Translations under genes and position numbers: made by a program | Shown: piece by piece, positions 57,746-64,000 of the stretch | Layout: every line of letters begins with the position of its first letter | How positions within the stretch are numbered: the first letter of the stretch is position 1 | Notes under the pieces: model-generated | What the model saw: only the letters and a program-made list of their open reading frames with translations | Told to the model about the DNA's origin: nothing | Database searches by the model: none | DNA from: Aquabacterium sp. J223 | GTDB taxonomy: Bacteria > Pseudomonadota > Gammaproteobacteria > Burkholderiales > Burkholderiaceae_C | Direction: 5' to 3' | Assembly: GCF_024666615.1 (NCBI RefSeq) | Contig: NZ_CP088297.1 | Span: 1,612,001 to 1,676,000 of the forward strand | DNA length: 64,000 bases

Positions 57746-58996
57746 ATGTCCACCAAGCGCCACCAGGGCCTGACCACCCGCCTGCTGCACGCCGACCGGC
57801 TGCAGCCCATCGAGCACGGCGCGGTGCACAAGCCGCTGCACCTGGCCGCGGCCTACAGCTACCCGTCGTCGCGCGACCTGGCCGCGGTGTTCCAGGGCGA
57901 CAAGCCGGGTTATGTCTACGCCCGCCAGGGCAACCCCACCGGCGCCGCGCTGGAGCAGAAGGTCACGCTGCTGGAGGAGGCGCGCGCCACCGCGGTGTTC
58001 TCCACCGGCATGGCGGCCATCGGCGCCATCGCGGCGGCGCTGCTGAAGGCCGGCGACCACGTGGTCACCAGCCAGTTCCTGTTCGGCAACACCAACAGCC
58101 TGATGCAGACGCTGCAGGGCCTCGGCATCGAGGTCAGCTTCGTCGACGCCACCGACGTGGCGAAGGTGGAGGCTGCGTTGCGGCCCACCACCCGCATCGT
58201 CTTCACCGAGACCATCGCCAACCCGCGCACCCAGGTGGCCGACCTGGCCGGCATCGGCGAGCTGTGCGCCGCCCGCGGCCTGCTCTACGTGGTCGACAGC
58301 ACGTTGACCACGCCGGTGCTGTTCAAGCCGAAGGACGTGCAGGCCGGCTTCGTCGTGCATTCGCTGACCAAGGCCATCGGCGGCCACGGCGACGCCATGG
58401 GCGGTGCGGTGGTGGACACCGGCCTCTTCGACTGGGCCCGCTACCCCAACATCCTGCCGCCCTACCGGAAGGGCGACGCCGCCGGCTGGGGCATGCTGCA
58501 GCTGCGCAAGAAGGGCCTGCGCGACTTCGGCGCCACGCTGCGGCCGGAGGACGCGCACCGCATCGCCGCCGGCGCCGAGACGCTGGCCCTGCGCATGGCC
58601 CGCGTCTGCGACAACGCGCTGCAGCTGGCGCGCTGGCTCGACGGGCAGCCGCAGATCGACCGGGTGCACTACCCCGGGCTGTCCTCGCATGCCGAGCACG
58701 AGCGCGCCGCGGCGCTGTTCAAGGGCGGCTTCGGCGGGCTGCTGAGCTTCGAGCTCAAGGCCGGCCTCGACTGCTTCGACTTCCTCGACGCGCTGCAGCT
58801 GGTCATCGTCTCCAGCCACCTCGCCGACAACCGCACGCTGGCCATCCCGGTGGCCCACACCATCTTCTACGAGATGGGCGCCGAGCGCCGGGCGGCGATG
58901 GGCATCGCCGACGGCCTGGTCCGGCTGTCGGTGGGCATCGAGGACGCCGACGACCTGAAGGCCGACTTCGAACAGGCGCTGGCACGGGTGTCATGA
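57746..58996 (+). CDS. Cystathionine gamma-synthase / O-acetylhomoserine sulfhydrylase family PLP enzyme
   Basis: A 416-residue Cys/Met-metabolism PLP-dependent enzyme. The PLP phosphate loop STGMAAIGAI lies near residue 87-96, Asp in YVVDSTLTTPVL near 190 and the Schiff-base Lys in HSLTKAIGGHGDAMGG near 210. FGGLLSFELKAG is the typical C-terminal strand. Sequence style fits the broad gamma-synthase family (MetB/MetY/MetZ-like), but the exact sulfur-transfer reaction cannot be settled from sequence alone. The stop overlaps the start of the linker element as ATGA. Confidence 0.9.
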   Translation: MSTKRHQGLTTRLLHADRLQPIEHGAVHKPLHLAAAYSYPSSRDLAAVFQGDKPGYVYARQGNPTGAALEQKVTLLEEARATAVFSTGMAAIGAIAAALLKAGDHVVTSQFLFGNTNSLMQTLQGLGIEVSFVDATDVAKVEAALRPTTRIVFTETIANPRTQVADLAGIGELCAARGLLYVVDSTLTTPVLFKPKDVQAGFVVHSLTKAIGGHGDAMGGAVVDTGLFDWARYPNILPPYRKGDAAGWGMLQLRKKGLRDFGATLRPEDAHRIAAGAETLALRMARVCDNALQLARWLDGQPQIDRVHYPGLSSHAEHERAAALFKGGFGGLLSFELKAGLDCFDFLDALQLVIVSSHLADNRTLAIPVAHTIFYEMGAERRAAMGIADGLVRLSVGIEDADDLKADFEQALARVS

Positions 58997-59056
58997 GCGC
59001 TGGCCCGCTCCCGAGCGCGAACCCCGAAGCGCGCGGCGCAGGGGGTCGTCTCGTGA
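58993..59056 (+). repeat. Translatable intergenic linker element (copy B)
   Basis: Starts with ATGA on the stop of the PLP-enzyme gene and ends GTGA at 59053-59056. Its 55-base core is about four fifths identical to the element at 34087-34152. Here the frame is open through into the hydrolase and reads AGPLPSANPEARGAGGRLV. AGGGGG lies seven bases before the GTG at 59053, so it too delivers a ribosome-binding site plus start. Confidence 0.65.
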
Positions 59057-59850
59057 CCGGGCCGCGCCCCTTCGTCCGCGAGGAGGGCGAGGGCCCGGCG
59101 GTGGTCTGCCTGCACGCCAACGCCAGCACGTCCAGCCAGTGGCGCGGGCTGATGAGGCTGCTGGCGCCCACCCACCGGGTGCTGGCGGTGGACGGCTGGG
59201 GCGCGGGGCAGAGCCCGGCGTGGCCGTCGGACCGCGTCATCTCGCTGCAGGACGAGGCCGACCTGCTCGCCCCCGTGCTCGACGCGCTGTCCACGCCGGT
59301 GGTGCTGGTCGGCCATTCCTACGGCGCCGCGGTGGCGTTCAAGGTTGCGCTGACCCGGCCCGGCGCGGTGCGGGCGCTGGCGGTGTACGAGCCGACGCTG
59401 TTCGGCCTCATCGAGGCCGACGGCGCGCCGCCCAACGAGGCCGACGGCATCCGCGCCGCCATCGCCGCCGCCGCGGCCGCCCTCGACGCCGGCGACCGCG
59501 ACGCTGCGGCCGCCGCCTTCATCGACTACTGGATGGCGCCCGGCGCCTGGGCCGCCACACCGGCCCACCGCCGGCCGGCGATCGCCCAGTCGGTGACGCA
59601 GGTGCGTCGCTGGGCCCATGCGCTGATGACGGAGCCGACGCCGCTGGCCGCCTTCCGCGCGCTCGACCTGCCGGTGCTGCTGATGACCGGCGGCCGCTCC
59701 ACCACGGCGGCGCACGGCGTGGCGCGCCGGCTGGCCGGTGCGCTGCCGCGGGTCACCGTCCGCACCTTCGCCGAACTCGGCCACATGGGCCCGGTCACGC
59801 ACCCCGAGCCAGTGAACGAGGCGATCCGCGCGTTCCTCACCAGCGTCTGA
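59053..59850 (+). CDS. Alpha/beta hydrolase
   Basis: A 265-residue alpha/beta-fold hydrolase (from the GTG at 59053; the ATG at 58993 would add 20 repeat-derived residues). Landmarks are the oxyanion segment VVCLHANASTSSQW, the nucleophile elbow GHSYGA near 93, a cap domain, and the final His in LGHMGPVTHP. It follows the PLP enzyme in the same direction through the linker repeat, suggesting co-expression, but no metabolic link is evident. Confidence 0.88.
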   Translation: MTGPRPFVREEGEGPAVVCLHANASTSSQWRGLMRLLAPTHRVLAVDGWGAGQSPAWPSDRVISLQDEADLLAPVLDALSTPVVLVGHSYGAAVAFKVALTRPGAVRALAVYEPTLFGLIEADGAPPNEADGIRAAIAAAAAALDAGDRDAAAAAFIDYWMAPGAWAATPAHRRPAIAQSVTQVRRWAHALMTEPTPLAAFRALDLPVLLMTGGRSTTAAHGVARRLAGALPRVTVRTFAELGHMGPVTHPEPVNEAIRAFLTSV

Positions 59851-59941
59851 TCGCGGCGGCGGCCGGCCCTGGCCCACCCCGAGGTGCCCCCGGGGCATTA
59901 CTGAGTATGTGTACGGATCCCGGGCCTACAGTGGGCGCGCC

Positions 59942-59966
59942 GCGGAGGGCGTAGGCCGCCCTCCGC
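59942..59966. other. Perfect inverted repeat before the GSDH-type gene
   Basis: GCGGAGGGC (59942-59950), seven-base loop, GCCCTCCGC (59958-59966), about 30 bases before the ATG at 59996. There is no T-run. It could be the end of the preceding transcript or a structured leader. Confidence 0.4.
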
Positions 59967-59995
59967 CCGCTGCCACTCGAAGGGAGATCCCAAGA

Positions 59996-61243
59996 ATGCC
60001 GATCCGGTTCGCGCTCGCCGCCCTGGTGCTGTCGCTGGCGGCCTGCCAGTCCATGCCGCCGCCCGCCGCCCCTGTCGCCACCGCGCCCGCGCCCACGCCC
60101 GCCGCGCCCGCCACCGGCGGCGCGCCCGGCAGCGAAGGCCGGCTGCCGTCGCAGGCCGGCTCCCGCCTGGCGCCAATCCCGACGCCGCTGCGCGTCACCC
60201 CGCCGTCGGAGATCCCGATGGCCAGCTTCCGCCTGCCGCCGGGCTTCAAGGCCGAGCTGTGGGCGCATGGCATGCCGGGCGCGCGTGCCATGGCCCGCGG
60301 CGACGACGGCAAGATCTACATCGGCACCCGGACCATCGGCCGCGTCTACGAGGTCACCGACCAGGGCGGCCAGCGCACCTCGCGGGTGGTGGTCGACCGG
60401 CTGTCGCAGCCGGCCGGCGTGGCCTTCCGCAACGGCTCGCTGTACGTGATGGCGCTGGACAAGGTGCTGCGCTTCGACGGCATCGAGCGCAATCCGAACG
60501 CCCAGCCGGTGGACATGACGGCGGCCTTCAAGTTGCCCAGCGCCCGCCACCACCAGTGGAAGTACATCGCCTTCGGCCCCGACGGCAAGCTGTACGTGCC
60601 CTTCGGCGCGCCGTGCAACATCTGCGAGCCCACCGAGGAGTACGCCCAGATCCGCCGCTACAACGCCGACGGCTCGGGCATGGAGGTGATCGCCCGCGGC
60701 GTGCGCAACACCGTCGGCTTCACCTGGCACCCGACGACCGGCGATCTGTGGTTCACCGACCATGGCCGCGACTGGATGGGCGACGACTCGCCCGAGGACG
60801 AGCTGAACCGCATGCCGCGCAGCGGCCTGAACTTCGGCTTCCCCTACTGCCACGCCAACGGCGTGCGCGACCGCGAGTTCCCGCGCGACAACGCCTGCGC
60901 CGGCGTGCAGTTGCCGGTGACGACGCTGGGCCCGCACACCGCGGTGATGGGCATCCACTTCTACACCGGCAACATGTTCCCGGCCGAGTACCGCAACGTG
61001 GCCTTCGTGGCGCGGCGCGGCTCCTGGAACCGCGAGCGCAAGTCGGGCTACGACGTGGTGACCGTGCGCGTGGGCGCCGACGGCCGGGGCGCGCAGGTGC
61101 AGCCCTTCATGACCGGCTTCCTCAACAGCGCCGACGACAGCTTCAGCGGCCGCCCGACCTACCTGCTGCAGCAGCCCGACGGCTCGCTGCTGGTGACGGA
61201 CGAACAGCTGGGGGCCATCTACCGCATCACCTATGCGCGCTGA
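59996..61243 (+). CDS. PQQ-type glucose/sorbosone dehydrogenase-family lipoprotein
   Basis: A 415-residue protein with a lipoprotein signal (ALAALVLSLAAC, lipobox LAAC) and an Ala/Pro-rich linker to about residue 65. A six-bladed propeller of the GSDH/sorbosone dehydrogenase family follows: LPPGFKAELWAHGMPGARAMARGDDGKIYIGTR, the His-containing SARHHQWKYIAFGPDGKLYVPFG, WFTDHGRDWMGDDSPEDELN and LLVTDEQLGAIYRI. Family members oxidise sugars with PQQ in the periplasm. SD AAGGGAGA before ATG 59996. The next gene, a diheme cytochrome c, overlaps by 11 bases and is a natural electron acceptor. Confidence 0.9.
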   Translation: MPIRFALAALVLSLAACQSMPPPAAPVATAPAPTPAAPATGGAPGSEGRLPSQAGSRLAPIPTPLRVTPPSEIPMASFRLPPGFKAELWAHGMPGARAMARGDDGKIYIGTRTIGRVYEVTDQGGQRTSRVVVDRLSQPAGVAFRNGSLYVMALDKVLRFDGIERNPNAQPVDMTAAFKLPSARHHQWKYIAFGPDGKLYVPFGAPCNICEPTEEYAQIRRYNADGSGMEVIARGVRNTVGFTWHPTTGDLWFTDHGRDWMGDDSPEDELNRMPRSGLNFGFPYCHANGVRDREFPRDNACAGVQLPVTTLGPHTAVMGIHFYTGNMFPAEYRNVAFVARRGSWNRERKSGYDVVTVRVGADGRGAQVQPFMTGFLNSADDSFSGRPTYLLQQPDGSLLVTDEQLGAIYRITYAR

Positions 61244-61805
61244 GGCGGCCGGGCTGGCGCTGGCCGCTTCGCTGGTGGCGGCTCAGGCCGTGGCACAGGC
61301 GCCCCCGCGCGCCGCCACGTGCACCGCCTGCCACGGCGAGGACGGCAACGCGCCGGTGCCCGGCTTCCCGTCCATCGCCGGCCAGCCGCGGCTGTTCATC
61401 GACAACCAGCTGCTGATGATGCGCGAGGGCCTGCGCGACGTGCCGGCGATGAAGCCGGTGCTGGAGGGCATGACCGACGACGAGATCGCCGCCCTGGCCC
61501 GCCACTTCGCCGCCCAGCGCCCGCGGGTGGCGGCCGGCGTGGTGGCGCAGCCGGCGCTGCAGCAGCGCGGTGCGGCGCTGTCGCAGCGCGCCAACTGCGG
61601 CTCCTGCCACCTGCCGGACTACCGCGGCCAGAACCAGGTGCCGCGCCTGTCGGCGCAGAACGAGGCCTACCTGCTGCAGTCGATGAAGGAGTTCCGCGAC
61701 CACCCGGGCCCGGGCCGCGACACCATCATGGCCGCCACCCTGGCCGGCATGACCGACGCGGACCTGGGGGCGCTGGCCCACTACCTGGCGACGAAGCAGC
61801 CCTGA
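61233..61805 (+). CDS. Diheme cytochrome c (c4-like), periplasmic
   Basis: A 190-residue c-type cytochrome with a signal peptide (AGLALAASLVAAQAVAQA) and two haem-binding CxxCH sites, at residues 30-34 (CTACH) and 122-126 (CGSCH). Met residues in LEGMTDDE and LAGMTDAD are candidate axial ligands of the two halves, which repeat each other. The ATG overlaps the dehydrogenase stop by 11 bases, so the two are coupled and likely form an electron-transfer pair. Confidence 0.93.
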   Translation: MRAEAAGLALAASLVAAQAVAQAPPRAATCTACHGEDGNAPVPGFPSIAGQPRLFIDNQLLMMREGLRDVPAMKPVLEGMTDDEIAALARHFAAQRPRVAAGVVAQPALQQRGAALSQRANCGSCHLPDYRGQNQVPRLSAQNEAYLLQSMKEFRDHPGPGRDTIMAATLAGMTDADLGALAHYLATKQP

Positions 61806-61839
61806 TCGCCAGGCCGCGCCACGTCGCCCGCCGCGTCGG

Positions 61840-63444
61840 TCAGGCGTGCCGCCCGCCCTGCGCGGCGTGCGCCCAGACCTTGGAGATGACCACCGATCCT
61901 TCCCCCACGGCCGCCGCCACGCGCTTGACCGACCCGGCCCGCACGTCGCCCACCGCGAAGATGCCGGGGCAGGAGGTGGCGTAGCCCTCGCCGGTGACGA
62001 CGAAGCCCTTGGCGTCCAGCTCGACCAGGCCGGACAGCCAGCCGGTGTTGGGCTGCGCGCCGACCATGACGAACAGGCCCGCGGTCTCCACGCGGGTCTC
62101 GACGCCGGCCTCGCGCAGCGTCACCGCCTCCAGCGTCTGCGACCCGTGCAGCGCCGTCACCTCGGCATGGTGGTGCAGGGTGATGGCGTCGTTCCTGCGG
62201 ATCCGTTCGATCAGGTAGTCCGACATCGACGCCGCCAGCGAGGCGCCACGCACCACCAGGTGCACGCGCTGCGCCCGGCGGCTGAGGAACATCGCGGCCT
62301 GGCCGGCGGAGTTGCCGCCGCCGATGACCACCGCGGTGCGGCCCGCGACGTGCCGCGCCTCCAGCTCGGTGGCGGCGTAGGACACGCCCGCGCCCTCGAA
62401 CTGCGCCAGCCGGTCCAGCGGCAGGCGCCGGTACTGCACCCCGGTGGCCACCACCAGCGAACGCGCCCGCACCACCACGCCGTCGTCGAGCGTGACGGCG
62501 AAGGCGTGACCCTCGCGGTGCAGCGCCGTCACCCGCCGCGGCACCGCGAAGCGCGTGCCGAACTTCAGCGACTGGATCTCGCCGCGCGCGCACAGGTCGG
62601 CGCCGGAGATGCCGGTGGGGAAGCCCATGTAGTTCTCGATCCGCGACGAGGTGGCGGCCTGCCCGCCGACGGCGGTCTCGTCGACCACCAGCGCGCACAG
62701 GCCTTCGGCGCCGGCGTACACCGCCGCCGCCAGCCCGGCGGGGCCGGCGCCGACGATCACCGTGTCGAACGTCGCGCCGTCCTCCACGGCCAGGTCCAGC
62801 CCCAGGCGCCGCGCCAGGCTGTGCGGGGTGGGATCGGGCAGCACGCTGCGTTCGCCCAGCACCACCGCGCCGCGGTCCGACGGCACGCCGCAGCGCTGCG
62901 CCAGCTGCAGGGCCTCGGCGCTGCCCAGCGCGAGGGCCCGGTAGGCGATGCGGTTCTGCGCCGCGAAGGCCTCGATCCGGCGCACCGCGCGGTCCACCTC
63001 GGGCCCGATGAGCGTCAGGCCGGCCTGGCCGCTCTCGATCAGGCGACGCCGCCGCCCGGCCAGCACCGTGATCACGATGTCGCTCATCTCCGGCAGGTCG
63101 GCCAGGGCCTGCAGCATGGCGGCGCGCGGCACGCGCAGGGCGGTGACCGGCGTCACCGCCCGGATGGTCAGCTGCGCCGTGCCGCCGGTGAGGAAACTCA
63201 TCTCGCCGGTGAACTGCGACGGGCCCATCGTGGCGTTGCCGTAGCGCTGGCCGGTGACCTCGTCCCAGGCCGCCGCCTCGCCTTCCAGCAGGTAGAAGAA
63301 CGCCTCGTTGGGCGAGCCGAAGGCGACGATCGTCTCGCCCGCCTCGAAGCGCACCACCTCGCCGACCTCGCGCAGCCGCTGCACATGGGCGGCCGACAGC
63401 GGCGTTCGCACATGGGTGTTGAGGTCGACGGCGGAGCTTTCCAT
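61840..63444 (-). CDS. Cyclic-nucleotide-binding / thioredoxin-reductase-like fusion flavoprotein
   Basis: A 534-residue fusion. Residues about 20-130 are a cNMP-binding (CRP-like) domain (VVRFEAGETIVAFGSPNEAFFYLLEGEAAA). A thioredoxin-like region of about 150-210 follows, then a TrxB-like FAD/NAD domain from about 226 (DTVIVGAGPAGLAAAVYA) with a second dinucleotide motif (AVVIGGGNSAGQAA) and the FAD end SCPGIFAVGDVRAGSVKRVAAAVGEGS. The redox CxxC of thioredoxin reductase is missing: the equivalent position after GGQAA reads TSSRIENYMGFP. So it is not a classical TrxR; an NADPH-dependent oxidoreductase gated by a cyclic nucleotide is possible. Confidence 0.9.
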   Translation of the reverse strand: MESSAVDLNTHVRTPLSAAHVQRLREVGEVVRFEAGETIVAFGSPNEAFFYLLEGEAAAWDEVTGQRYGNATMGPSQFTGEMSFLTGGTAQLTIRAVTPVTALRVPRAAMLQALADLPEMSDIVITVLAGRRRRLIESGQAGLTLIGPEVDRAVRRIEAFAAQNRIAYRALALGSAEALQLAQRCGVPSDRGAVVLGERSVLPDPTPHSLARRLGLDLAVEDGATFDTVIVGAGPAGLAAAVYAGAEGLCALVVDETAVGGQAATSSRIENYMGFPTGISGADLCARGEIQSLKFGTRFAVPRRVTALHREGHAFAVTLDDGVVVRARSLVVATGVQYRRLPLDRLAQFEGAGVSYAATELEARHVAGRTAVVIGGGNSAGQAAMFLSRRAQRVHLVVRGASLAASMSDYLIERIRRNDAITLHHHAEVTALHGSQTLEAVTLREAGVETRVETAGLFVMVGAQPNTGWLSGLVELDAKGFVVTGEGYATSCPGIFAVGDVRAGSVKRVAAAVGEGSVVISKVWAHAAQGGRHA

Positions 63445-63623
63445 GGCAGTGTCCCGACGAAGTGCGCCGCGGGCGCAGGATCGGGTGGCAGTGTGCTCGA
63501 TCGCGGTTGATTGGGAAGCCCGGCCTGGTGGAACCCACCACCCCGCCTGAGCCGAACCGCGACCCGCGAACCCCGCGGCGCGCGATCGACCGGCGGCCGG
63601 GCCGGACCTAGCCTTGGCGGGCC

Positions 63624-64000
63624 ATGACGTCGGTGCCCGCCGCCCCCATCGATCTCCGCCTGCAGCGCCTCGACAAGCGCTTCGGCGCCGTCACCGCGGT
63701 GGCCGCCGCGGACCTGCACGTCCGCGGCGGCGAGGTGCTGGCCCTGCTGGGCGAGAACGGCGCCGGCAAGAGCACGCTGATGAAGCTGCTCTACGGCGTG
63801 CTGACGCCGGACGCCGGCAGCATCCACGTCGACGGCGCCGAGGTGCGCATCGCGTCGCCGCGGGAGGCGATGGCACTCGGCATCGGCATGGTGTTCCAGC
63901 AGTTCAGCCTCGTCCCGGCGCTGTCGGTGCGCGAGAACCTGGCGCTGGCGGTGCCGTCTTCGCCATGGTGGCTGGGACGCCGTGGCCGGCGGCTGCGGGC
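63624..64000 (+). CDS. ABC transporter ATP-binding protein (sugar/nucleoside type), N-terminal part
   Basis: The first 125 residues of an ABC ATPase cut by the right window edge. Walker A is LLGENGAGKSTLMKLLYG near 38-55 and the Q-loop MVFQQFSLVPALSVRENLAL near 90-109. The phrase LRLQRLDKRFGAVTAVAAADLHVRGGEVLALLGENGAGKSTL fits the double-ATPase proteins of simple-sugar and nucleoside (BmpA-type) importers. It is divergent from the cNMP/TrxB-like gene across 179 bases in which I see no further gene. Confidence 0.88.
   Translation, partial: MTSVPAAPIDLRLQRLDKRFGAVTAVAAADLHVRGGEVLALLGENGAGKSTLMKLLYGVLTPDAGSIHVDGAEVRIASPREAMALGIGMVFQQFSLVPALSVRENLALAVPSSPWWLGRRGRRLR

Noticed and set aside
58993..58995. 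ATG as start of the alpha/beta hydrolase
   Set aside because: It would add 20 residues encoded by the dispersed linker repeat. The GTG at 59053 with AGGGGG upstream gives a family-like start.

Overview
The window is a very GC-rich, tightly packed bacterial chromosome segment. Orphan tripartite-tricarboxylate (Bug-type) receptors, a D-glucarate operon, PEP-CTERM remnants, MmsA and the general gene content point to a betaproteobacterium of the order Burkholderiales. My guess is the Rubrivivax/Leptothrix/Methylibium side, inferred from style rather than from any search. I saw no rRNA, tRNA, CRISPR array, insertion sequence or prophage. Because GC is so high, long open frames run antisense to most genes, and I treated them as shadows.

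Layout. 1-6737: a D-glucarate/galactarate catabolic operon on the minus strand (kdgD, TTT receptor, gudD, TTT receptor, D-2-hydroxyacid dehydrogenase, 2-oxoglutarate-semialdehyde dehydrogenase), with its FCD-type GntR regulator and two matching operator candidates. 6956-9821: a methyl-accepting chemotaxis protein and a dienelactone hydrolase. 9850-18428: LysR regulator, D-glutamate cyclase-like protein (DUF1445), TRAP transporter (P, Q, M subunits) and a fused ATP-dependent 5-oxoprolinase-type enzyme; together they suggest uptake and opening of a lactam such as 5-oxo-proline. 18439-24782: membrane protein, LysR divergent from mmsA, and a NarX/NarL-like two-component pair. 24792-28354: SulP permease and a NUDIX-metallo-beta-lactamase fusion. 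28515-31816: a degenerate EAL-like protein, a FeeM-like N-acyltransferase and a multi-span hybrid kinase, with the last two diverging from overlapping start codons. 31974-42235: LplT-like transporter, an alkylation-repair operon (ada-alkA fusion, ogt, EamA, ChaN), cutA, pirin, an esterase, an ornithine-cyclodeaminase homologue and an EAL protein. 42242-47901: a large soluble Cache-CheW protein, an ABC-F ATPase and a stress-type protein. 47926-49445: a decayed patch with a PIN remnant and tandem PEP-CTERM genes. 49553-56457: two paralogous LuxR regulators, an ABC-type binding protein, a hybrid kinase, a LuxR response regulator and a VapBC pair. 56550-64000: membrane-anchored EEP hydrolase, a Cys/Met-metabolism PLP enzyme, alpha/beta hydrolase, GSDH-type dehydrogenase with diheme cytochrome c, a cNMP-binding/TrxB-like fusion and the start of a sugar/nucleoside ABC ATPase.

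Two themes cut across the window. First, at least six genes are split by a single-base change in a C or G run (2472-2477, 16583-16587, 18180-18184, 29074-29078, 30143-30146, 55269-55274). In each case one base restores a full-length family member, which looks more like assembly error than biology. Second, a short translatable intergenic element recurs (34087-34152 and 58993-59056, with a looser relative at 13297-13413). It links an upstream stop to a downstream start through ATGA/GTGA overlaps and carries its own purine-rich ribosome-binding tract.

The most promising undescribed systems are the FeeM-like synthase with its hybrid kinase, the binding-protein/hybrid-kinase/LuxR cluster, and the TRAP/D-glutamate cyclase/5-oxoprolinase cluster.
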